A DNA stretch of 5,651 nucleotides from Coprococcus sp. Lineage in GTDB: Bacteria; Bacillota; Clostridia; Lachnospirales; Lachnospiraceae. The stretch lies in the NCBI GenBank assembly GCA_016297325.1, contig JAEDGW010000143.1, positions 1 to 5,651 of the forward strand, read 5' to 3'. The translations under genes and the position numbers were made by a program. Each line of letters opens with the position of its first letter. Position 1 is the stretch's first letter. Below the pieces are notes generated by a model, which saw nothing but the letters and a program-made list of their open reading frames with translations, ran no database searches and was not told the DNA's origin. Below are positions 1 to 5,260 of this stretch, piece after piece.

Positions 1-57
1 GTTGGAGTATACAACTTATTTCCTACTATGTCAATAGGGATTATGTGTTTTTATTGT

Positions 58-103
58 TTAAAAAAAGAGTGAAGATGTAAAAAATATCATCTCCACTCCT
101 TTA
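58..103 (-). terminator. Intrinsic terminator after the Big_2 protein gene
   Basis: Positions 67-77 pair with 88-98 in an 11-bp stem around a 10-nt loop (78-87). On the minus strand the only imperfection is a G-U wobble (72/93), which would be an A-C mismatch on the plus strand, so the structure favours minus-strand RNA. The stem runs straight into seven Ts on the minus strand (complement of the A-run 60-66). It begins about 20 nt beyond the stop codon of the upstream secreted-protein gene. This is a textbook rho-independent terminator and implies that the transcript ends here. Confidence 0.9.
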
Positions 104-122
104 TAAAGCACATATCCAGCCG

Positions 123-2606
123 TTAATCCTCTGCATTAGGATCACAATCTCTTACATACACATCAACCGAACTACCGCTTACTTTTATGTAATATGACTT
201 TCCAGCTTCACAGTTATAGCTCATGTAAAAATCTTTTTTATTTGTTGTCTTGCTATGCTCTGCATCGTCCACTTCCATGAGCAAATTTTTGTTCTCATCA
301 TATAAGTATCCCTTTGGATCACCGTATGAAACAGAATAAAAATAATATGTTCCTGTTTTCTTTGGCACATACCTGTAATACATTCCAACTTCTGCATATA
401 CATCGTTAAAATTGCCAAAGTCAATAGCAAATTCATTCACATCCGCAGTTAACGTGGTCGTCTTACTGGTCACTTTTGCTGATATCACACCACGCTTACC
501 TGAACCTTCCGCTGTCAGCTCATATGTTCCAGGAACAAGATACACATATCCGTTCCAGCCACATATTCTACCATATTCATCTGTCCATCTGCCCAGATCG
601 TCAACCGTGCACTTTTCATTGTTAGATTTGACCGCAATCTTTGTTACATCCGCCGCAAGATCCGCTTTATTCTCCCCAACGCCAAATGTACGATTGCCGA
701 TATAAGTCACATCGTCCCCAATTTTAATTTTCACATCATATGTTCCAGGAATAATTGACATATAATATTGTCCATTACGATCTACTGTAGCAAATTCACT
801 GTTAAGTTCGTATTGGACTGAATTATCTTTGTTTATGATAATAACACTTGCCCCATCCAGTATATTGCCATTTTTATCTCTGACATACCCCATAAGAGTT
901 GATCCAAGTATAGTTTTTATCACACAACCAACTATGGTACTTATTTTTTCGTTGTTGGCATCTGTTATTTTTACTTTGAGATTATATGTACCTTCTTCTT
1001 CTAATTTACCGGTTATTTTTCCTTTTGAATCAATGCTGAGATTATAACTTTCTCCGACAAAACTGTATGTATAACTTCCGGAACCGCCAGCCACAGCTGC
1101 AATACTATTGTTGATCCTACAGATATGGCTGTTACGTCCCATAATTTTAAATACTGGTTCATAATTTCCTGCAATCGTTGTCTGGCTGTATATATTCCAT
1201 GAAATTTCATAAGTGTCCACATTTCCCAGTTCATCGACTGCTTTAACAGTTGTCACAGTCGTTCCCGCCTTAGTCGGTTTTCCACTGAAATAAACCTTAT
1301 TGGCATCTCCTGGATCCACCTTGTATTTCACGCCGGCAGGGAGGCCCACTACATTGATCACACATATGCCCTTATAACCTTCAATGCTATTTACATCCAG
1401 AGTCTTATTCATACCAACATTCTGCTCACACTTATAGGATACATAAATCGTTCTATTATTCACGTCTCCAGAATAATATGTCTCAATTTTAGAATTACCT
1501 GTACCCGTAAGTCCCTTTATATATATGCAGATTCTTGCCTTTCTTGACAATGTATAGCCTCTTCTCAGTGCAATCGTATAGTTCTTATTGTCTTTTGTTG
1601 TAACACTGTCAAATGGAATATTGTAATTATAATTACCATTCATCACTGTACTCGCCTTGATTGAAAAACTTGAGGACGTCAGTTTCTGTTCAGATGACAG
1701 CGTAAGTTTAACTGTACGAGGGTTACTCATCATTGCCGATACAATTGTGACTGGTTTTTCGACCGTTATTTTGTATGTCGCCTTCTTACCTGTGCCATCT
1801 GTAGCCTTTGCTGTTATCACTGCTGTTCCTGCAGCAACCGCATATACTTTTCCTTCAGAATTTACCATGGCTACCTTATCATTTGAAGAACTCCATGCAC
1901 ATTTCTTATTGGTTGCATCTGACGGCTTTATAACTGGGCTGAGCTGCATCGTTTTGCCTACATACAGCCTTCCACTTATTTTGCTGAATTTTAATGATGT
2001 TATCGGTGCCTTTACTGTTACCTTGCAGACTGCTTTCTTTCCTGAACCGTCAGCAGCCACTGCTGTGATAGTCACTGTTCCGCCTTTTACCGCTGTGACC
2101 CTGCCTGTAGCACTTACCTTTGCGATCTTGGAATTGCTACTCTTCCAGATAACTTTCTTATTGCTGGTTGTGTTAGGTCCTACTGTCGCCTTTATCACTG
2201 CCGACCTGCCCTTCTTGATCGTCAGCGCAGATTTGTTCACCTTGACTCTTGTGGCCGGCTGTCCGACTGTGACCTTCACCACCTTCTTGATCTTCGCATT
2301 TGACTTGAGAGAGATCGTGATATTTGCACTACCCTTTTTCACTGCTTTTATCTTGCCTGCAGAAGATACTGTCACGATCTTTTTATTGCTTGTTGAGAAT
2401 TTCAGATTGCCTGAAGTCGTATTTGTCTTCAGTGTAAATGTTTTCCCCGCCTTGAGTGTAAGAGTATTACTTGGAAGATTCTTCACCGTGATACTCTTGA
2501 CGGTTGATGTGGCCGCCGCATTTGCCGGAATGCTGACACCTGTAAATGTCAATGCAAATGCAAGGATCACCGCAATGACCGCCATAAACCTGTTACTTCT
2601 TTTCAT
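123..2606 (-). CDS. Secreted multi-domain protein with three N-terminal Big_2 (bacterial Ig-like) domains
   Basis: This 827-residue protein is probably exported and extracellular, with a likely adhesive or structural role; its exact function and ligand are unknown. Residues 1-30 form a Sec signal peptide: a basic start (MKRSNR), a hydrophobic core at about 8-22, and an A-N-A cleavage site at 28-30. Three lysine-rich Big_2-like repeats follow at about 36-115, 117-199 and 200-283. Repeats 2 and 3 share the S-S-N-x-K-[IV]-A and D-G-[ST]-G-K-K-A signatures. Residues 285-400 are unassigned. Residues 415-470 contain a GLPAG...SGKPTKAGT pattern like putative-Ig (He_PIG) domains, and about 505-555 looks like a weaker second copy. 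Residues 570-640 resemble a carboxypeptidase-regulatory-like fold (MGYVRDKNGNILDGA, then PGTYDVKI). A second PGTY motif lies at 692-695. The C-terminus (about 728-820) resembles a pre-peptidase C-terminal (PPC) beta domain. I see no LPxTG motif, C-terminal membrane helix, cell-wall-binding repeat or catalytic domain. The mature part has 11 cysteines. The start is supported by a strong AAGGAGG site and a promoter just upstream. The gene appears monocistronic. Confidence 0.9.
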   Translation of the reverse strand: MKRSNRFMAVIAVILAFALTFTGVSIPANAAATSTVKSITVKNLPSNTLTLKAGKTFTLKTNTTSGNLKFSTSNKKIVTVSSAGKIKAVKKGSANITISLKSNAKIKKVVKVTVGQPATRVKVNKSALTIKKGRSAVIKATVGPNTTSNKKVIWKSSNSKIAKVSATGRVTAVKGGTVTITAVAADGSGKKAVCKVTVKAPITSLKFSKISGRLYVGKTMQLSPVIKPSDATNKKCAWSSSNDKVAMVNSEGKVYAVAAGTAVITAKATDGTGKKATYKITVEKPVTIVSAMMSNPRTVKLTLSSEQKLTSSSFSIKASTVMNGNYNYNIPFDSVTTKDNKNYTIALRRGYTLSRKARICIYIKGLTGTGNSKIETYYSGDVNNRTIYVSYKCEQNVGMNKTLDVNSIEGYKGICVINVVGLPAGVKYKVDPGDANKVYFSGKPTKAGTTVTTVKAVDELGNVDTYEISWNIYSQTTIAGNYEPVFKIMGRNSHICRINNSIAAVAGGSGSYTYSFVGESYNLSIDSKGKITGKLEEEGTYNLKVKITDANNEKISTIVGCVIKTILGSTLMGYVRDKNGNILDGASVIIINKDNSVQYELNSEFATVDRNGQYYMSIIPGTYDVKIKIGDDVTYIGNRTFGVGENKADLAADVTKIAVKSNNEKCTVDDLGRWTDEYGRICGWNGYVYLVPGTYELTAEGSGKRGVISAKVTSKTTTLTADVNEFAIDFGNFNDVYAEVGMYYRYVPKKTGTYYFYSVSYGDPKGYLYDENKNLLMEVDDAEHSKTTNKKDFYMSYNCEAGKSYYIKVSGSSVDVYVRDCDPNAED

Positions 2607-2612
2607 AAAGTT

Positions 2613-2619
2613 CCTCCTT
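2613..2619 (-). promoter_or_regulatory. Ribosome binding site of the Big_2 protein gene
   Basis: The minus strand reads AAGGAGG, six bases before the ATG at 2604-2606. This full-strength Shine-Dalgarno site fixes the start codon and agrees with the signal peptide beginning at that methionine. Confidence 0.9.
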
Positions 2620-2663
2620 TTTCCTTAAAACATAACCTTTCCTTTTTAATACACCATATCACA

Positions 2664-2692
2664 ATTATGAATTATGCGCATTTTTTTGTCAA
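2664..2692 (-). promoter_or_regulatory. Sigma-A type promoter of the Big_2 protein gene
   Basis: On the minus strand a perfect -35 box TTGACA (2687-2692) is followed after exactly 17 nt by a -10 box CATAAT (2664-2669), one base off TATAAT. The spacer begins with a run of As. The predicted transcription start is near 2657, giving a purine-rich 5' leader of about 50 nt. The promoter lies just after the terminator of the two-component operon, so the secreted-protein gene should be transcribed independently. The near-consensus match suggests strong housekeeping expression. I see no clear operator repeat next to it. Confidence 0.85.
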
Positions 2693-2715
2693 TCTCGCAA
2701 AATTCCCTATTATTC

Positions 2716-2775
2716 TATATAAAAAGGCGAAAAGCCGGATATACAATCCACTTATTGTATCCCCGGCTTCTCGTC
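2716..2775 (-). terminator. Intrinsic terminator of the two-component operon
   Basis: Positions 2726-2747 pair with 2754-2775 in a stem of about 22 bp around a 6-nt loop (2748-2753). It includes a GC-rich GCCGG/CCGGC block (2734-2738 with 2763-2767). On the minus strand there are two mismatches and two G-U wobbles. Five Ts and an AT-rich tail follow (complement of 2725 downwards). The stem starts about 16 nt after the regulator stop codon. It should end transcription from the operon and insulate the next gene. Confidence 0.9.
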
Positions 2776-2790
2776 TTATTCCATTATCTG

Positions 2791-3498
2791 TCACTCATCA
2801 TCACACATCCTGTATCCCACGCCCAGCTCATTGATGATAAAACTCTTCTTGCCCGGCTTCACTCCGAACTTCTTTCTTATATTCGCCATATTGACTTGAA
2901 GTCTCTTGGTGCTTCCCATGTCATTGTAGCCCCAGACCTCCTTGACTATAAAACTGTATGTAAGCATCTTTCCCGGATGTCTGGACAGAAGATAGACTAT
3001 GTTATACTCAGTCTGCGTCAGCTTGATCTCCTCATCCCCTATGAACACTCGTCTGGCCTCGTAGTCTATGAGCAGATCCCCAGTCTGAAATTTCCCTGTC
3101 GGCAGTTCACTGTCATGCGCCTGATGAAGCGCTGTGCGGAGTGCTGATCTGACCCTGGCAACCAGCTCCTCCGAACCAAATGGCTTGGTCACATAATCAT
3201 TTGCTCCCAGGTTTAGAGCCTCCACCTTGTCCTTCTCATCAGATCTGGCCGAGAGCACTATGACGGGCGTGAAATCCGTCTTTCTTATCTCTGTGAGAAA
3301 AGATAGACCATCCTTGTCCGGAAGTCCCAGATCAAGTATAACTATATCCGGTCTGTGTGACGCATACATCATAAGACCGCTTCCGCAGGATGTGGCTATG
3401 ATAGTCTGATATCCATTTGCCTGCATTAAAGTATCCAGCAGATTATTGATATTCTGCTCATCTTCTATTATCAAGACTTTGTATTTGTTATTGCTCAT
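2791..3498 (-). CDS. kdpE: KdpE-like OmpR-family response regulator
   Basis: This 235-residue protein is a cytoplasmic transcription factor activated by phosphorylation. The receiver domain (about 6-120) has the acidic pair E12/D13, the phospho-acceptor D56 in LDLGLPDKDG, S83 in PVIVLSARS, and K105 in TKPF. The combination of LDLGLPDxDG, PVIVLSARSxExDK and KPFGxxEL is characteristic of KdpE rather than of OmpR regulators in general. The winged-helix DNA-binding domain (about 135-232) shows LTQTEYNIVYLL, the recognition-helix region VNMANIRKKF, and a final GVGYRM. Length is normal for the family. Its ATG lies inside the end of the kinase gene (11-nt overlap), with an AGGAGG site at 3505-3510, six bases upstream, so translation is probably coupled. 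It should receive phosphate from that kinase. KdpE classically controls the kdpFABC potassium pump, but no pump genes are present here, so the regulon is uncertain. Confidence 0.93.
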   Translation of the reverse strand: MSNNKYKVLIIEDEQNINNLLDTLMQANGYQTIIATSCGSGLMMYASHRPDIVILDLGLPDKDGLSFLTEIRKTDFTPVIVLSARSDEKDKVEALNLGANDYVTKPFGSEELVARVRSALRTALHQAHDSELPTGKFQTGDLLIDYEARRVFIGDEEIKLTQTEYNIVYLLSRHPGKMLTYSFIVKEVWGYNDMGSTKRLQVNMANIRKKFGVKPGKKSFIINELGVGYRMCDDE

Positions 3499-4600
3499 CC
3501 GTAACCTCCTCTATCTTCAGTGTAAACCTGAATACTGCACCGCCTTCCACGGAATTGTATGCACTTATATCTCCGCCATGTGCTTTTATGATGGTCGCAC
3601 ATACCGACAGACCTATTCCGGCATTCTTTCTCTGCCTGCAGTCCGCGGACACTTCATCGGAGCTGTCTCCTAAGAGGCTGCCATCAAACAGGTGTTTCAG
3701 CCTATCCTCCGGTATTCCACCACCATCGTCCTGTATCTCAAACACAACACTGTCGCCATCGCATTTCACATTCAATGCCAGATTCTTCATTCCCTCCGCA
3801 TGCTGTACTGCATTCTCAAGGATATTGATGATAACCTGCTCTATGAGAATGGCATCCATAGGTATGATGACCAGCTCGTCGGGCAGATTGACTTCCACCT
3901 CCTGATCAGGATATCTCTTTGCAAATTTGATAAGCACAGAATCTATGAGTTCATCCAATGCTATGGGCGTCTTTATTAGTTTAATATCGCCATCCAGCCT
4001 GGTGATGGACAGCAGGTTCTCAACCATACGATAAAGCCACTGGGAATCCTGTTGTATTCCCCTGAGCATCTTCTCCTTCTGCTCATCCGTAAATTCGCTG
4101 CCACTCTCTATAAGTGCCGAGCTGGCCCCGTAAATGGTGGTAAGTGGAGTTCGAAAATCATGCGACACTGCACGCAGCAGGTTCGCCCTCATTTTCTCCA
4201 TCTCACTTTCTTTCTTGAGCATTTCCTGATACTTTATCTTGCTTGTAATACCACAGGTGATAAACGCAATGGCTATCATGATTATCCCCGATGTGATATT
4301 TTCAGGAATAAGAAAATCTATCTTGAAATACGGAAATGTAAATGCAAAATTCACTATTATCACGCTGACTACAGATGCCAGTATTCCATACACATATCCG
4401 TCAGTGAACACCGATATCAAAAATACCGAAAACACCATGACGGCCGGTATCAAGATGTCTGTAGTAAATGTTGTCTTTATTATCAGACACAATCCAACCC
4501 CTATGGCTATCATCACCAGCATCAACAACACATTTTTTATAATGTCCTTACATTTACACCCCTTATTTTTTTTGCTTTTTTGTATATTTATTTTTTTCAT
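3488..4600 (-). CDS. kdpD: Short KdpD-like membrane sensor histidine kinase (DUF4118 type)
   Basis: This 370-residue kinase is the predicted partner of the adjacent KdpE-like regulator. The N-terminus is lysine-rich and cytoplasmic (1-20). Four hydrophobic segments at about 22-42, 49-66, 70-90 and 102-119 match the KdpD four-helix membrane module (DUF4118). A short linker leads to the dimerisation domain, with H147 in SHDFRTPLT as the autophosphorylated histidine. The ATPase domain has an N box (ILENAVQHA, N263), a G1 box (DDGGGIP, 291-297), an F-box-like LKHLFDG and a G2 box (GIGLSVC, 328-334). Classical KdpD is about 900 residues and carries a cytoplasmic KdpD domain and a universal-stress domain before the membrane part; both are absent. 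This looks like a natural short form, because the ORF has its own start and ribosome binding site. The symbol reflects family membership, not proven potassium sensing. The chosen start is the ATG at 4598-4600. The frame stays open upstream to a GTG at 4696, but that codon has no ribosome binding site and would fall about 5 nt from the predicted transcript start. Confidence 0.9.
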   Translation of the reverse strand: MKKINIQKSKKNKGCKCKDIIKNVLLMLVMIAIGVGLCLIIKTTFTTDILIPAVMVFSVFLISVFTDGYVYGILASVVSVIIVNFAFTFPYFKIDFLIPENITSGIIMIAIAFITCGITSKIKYQEMLKKESEMEKMRANLLRAVSHDFRTPLTTIYGASSALIESGSEFTDEQKEKMLRGIQQDSQWLYRMVENLLSITRLDGDIKLIKTPIALDELIDSVLIKFAKRYPDQEVEVNLPDELVIIPMDAILIEQVIINILENAVQHAEGMKNLALNVKCDGDSVVFEIQDDGGGIPEDRLKHLFDGSLLGDSSDEVSADCRQRKNAGIGLSVCATIIKAHGGDISAYNSVEGGAVFRFTLKIEEVTDEQ

Positions 4601-4609
4601 ATGTATCAA

Positions 4610-4617
4610 TCCCTTTT
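4610..4617 (-). promoter_or_regulatory. Ribosome binding site that sets the kinase start
   Basis: The minus strand reads AAAAGGGA, nine bases before the ATG at 4598-4600. It is weaker than the AGGAGG sites of the other genes in the window. It still favours this ATG, which begins MKKINIQK, over the upstream in-frame GTG at 4696. Confidence 0.65.
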
Positions 4618-4630
4618 GGATTATTTTAAA

Positions 4631-4694
4631 GAAAGCGCCACCAGTACACCTTATGTCACAAACGACATAGATTCTACCAGCGGCGCCCGCTTTC
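4631..4694 (-). promoter_or_regulatory. Structured 5' leader hairpin of the kinase-regulator operon, possible attenuator
   Basis: On the minus strand, positions 4686-4675 pair with 4646-4635 to give a 12-bp stem of nine Watson-Crick pairs and three G-U wobbles. After a 5x5 internal loop (4670-4674 and 4647-4651), a perfect 6-bp stem (4669-4664 with 4657-4652) closes on a 6-nt loop. An outer GAAA/TTTC pairing (4694-4691 with 4634-4631) is possible, with a 4-nt bulge. The wobbles would be A-C mismatches on the plus strand, so this is probably an RNA structure of the minus transcript. The descending arm is followed by TTTCTTTAAAA, a loose U-rich tract, so the structure could act as an attenuator or as a regulatory leader. 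I could not match it to a named riboswitch class. Confidence 0.5.
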
Positions 4695-4708
4695 ACACAT
4701 TCAAGTGA

Positions 4709-4717
4709 AGTATATCA
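4709..4717 (-). promoter_or_regulatory. Extended -10 promoter of the kinase-regulator operon
   Basis: The minus strand reads TGATATACT: a TATACT -10 hexamer (4709-4714) preceded by the TGn extension. The -35 position at 17-nt spacing (4732-4737) is poor, reading CTGTAT, which fits reliance on the extended -10. The predicted start is at about 4702-4701, leaving a leader of about 100 nt before the kinase ATG. The position between sufU and the kinase gene supports separate transcription of the two-component pair. Confidence 0.6.
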
Positions 4718-4755
4718 TGCCTATAGTTAAGATACAGATAAAGAATATCTACGAT

Positions 4756-4800
4756 ATGCGGAGCAGGCGCATTCCGATGCGCTTCGCGCAGCGCCCGCAT
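4756..4800. repeat. GC-rich intergenic palindrome cluster
   Basis: This 45-bp block is far richer in GC than the flanking intergenic DNA and contains GCGC five times. An outer inverted repeat, ATGCGG (4756-4761) with CCGCAT (4795-4800), encloses two possible inner hairpins. One is 4767-4772 with 4777-4782, a 6-bp stem and a tetraloop. The other is 4778-4782 with 4786-4790, a 5-bp stem and a triloop. The inner hairpins share 4778-4782, so they cannot form together. No T-tract follows on either strand, so it is not a standard intrinsic terminator. It may be a REP-like extragenic palindrome or may stabilise the suf mRNA 3' end; both ideas are inference. Confidence 0.55.
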
Positions 4801-4827
4801 TATCATAAGGAATCCACCCTTATGATA
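4801..4827 (-). other. Perfect hairpin spanning the sufU stop codon
   Basis: Positions 4801-4810 and 4818-4827 form a perfect 10-bp inverted repeat with a 7-nt loop. The TAA stop of sufU (4820-4822) lies inside one arm. On the minus strand the hairpin is followed by the GC-rich palindrome block rather than by Ts. It may therefore be a 3'-end processing or stabilising element, or part of an atypical terminator together with that block. Confidence 0.4.
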
Positions 4828-5260
4828 TATTCTTCAACGCTTCTTCAAGGGTATGCCATCCGAGGACCGCACACTTTACCCTTGCCGGCATATGCGCTAT
4901 ATCCTTGAGCGCTGATGCCTCCTCAAGCTGGTCTATCTCCTCGTCTGTAGCCTCTCCCTGTATCATCTTCAGGAAGAGCTGCCCAAGCTTCAAGGCCTCC
5001 TCCTTGGTCTTTCCTATGATCATTCCGAGCATTATATCTGCCGACGCCTGGGATATAGCACATCCGTCTCCCACGAATGATCCATCCTCGATGACTCCGT
5101 TCTCAACCTTCAGTTTAAGCCAGATGTCATCACCGCAGTTGGGATTTACACCCTCCAGCACAACATTTGCTGCAGGAAGATCATATTTGAATTCAGGTCT
5201 CATATTGTGCTCTGTAAGGATCTCATTATAAAAATTCCTGTTCTGAATATTATTCTGCAT
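4820..5260 (-). CDS. sufU: SufU-type Fe-S cluster assembly sulfur acceptor
   Basis: This 146-residue cytoplasmic protein of the IscU/SufU fold is predicted to receive sulfur from the SufS persulfide for the SUF scaffold. The three conserved cysteines are visible: C42 in NPNCGD, C67 in GDGCAISQAS, and C130 in RVKCAVLGWHTL. D44 completes the usual zinc-binding and sulfur-transfer set. About 62 residues separate C67 and C130. This wide spacing, and the lack of the HK motif of IscU near the last cysteine, identify the Gram-positive SufU subtype, which works as a zinc-dependent sulfurtransferase. Length is normal. The ATG overlaps the end of sufS by 11 nt and has an AAGGAG site (5269-5274) eight bases upstream, so translation is probably coupled to sufS. 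It appears to be the last gene of its operon. Confidence 0.95.
   Translation of the reverse strand: MQNNIQNRNFYNEILTEHNMRPEFKYDLPAANVVLEGVNPNCGDDIWLKLKVENGVIEDGSFVGDGCAISQASADIMLGMIIGKTKEEALKLGQLFLKMIQGEATDEEIDQLEEASALKDIAHMPARVKCAVLGWHTLEEALKNIS

Noticed and set aside
1..57. A possible gene remnant at the low-coordinate edge.
   Set aside because: No convincing frame, ribosome binding site or structure is visible in this short AT-rich stretch.
1657..2628. A 323-codon open frame on the plus strand.
   Set aside because: It lies wholly antisense to the Big_2 repeats. Its hydrophobic translation is the mirror of lysine- and threonine-rich codons on the real strand. The true gene has a signal peptide, ribosome binding site and promoter.
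2625..2640. A minimal ATG-TTT-TAA reading frame in the leader of the Big_2 gene, preceded by AAAGG.
   Set aside because: A start-stop of two codons in an AT- and purine-rich leader is easily a chance event, and nothing else suggests uORF control.
2674..3147. A plus-strand frame of 157 codons covering the terminator, the intergenic region and part of the response regulator.
   Set aside because: It runs through the KdpE terminator stem and antisense to a clearly conserved DNA-binding domain, and it resembles no known family.
4601..4702. A c-di-AMP (ydaO) riboswitch, considered because that class often controls potassium transport genes.
   Set aside because: The leader is shorter than that class, and I cannot see its conserved core elements. 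The structure here is a single long hairpin.
4052..4708. Plus-strand frames of 218 and 143 codons antisense to the kinase gene.
   Set aside because: Both are antisense to conserved membrane helices and the histidine box, and their composition (many His and Tyr, or a biased mix) is not protein-like.
4705..4908. A 67-codon plus-strand frame across the sufU-kinase intergenic region.
   Set aside because: It crosses the palindromes and the end of sufU, shows no family resemblance, and is best explained by the chance absence of stops in the GC-rich block.
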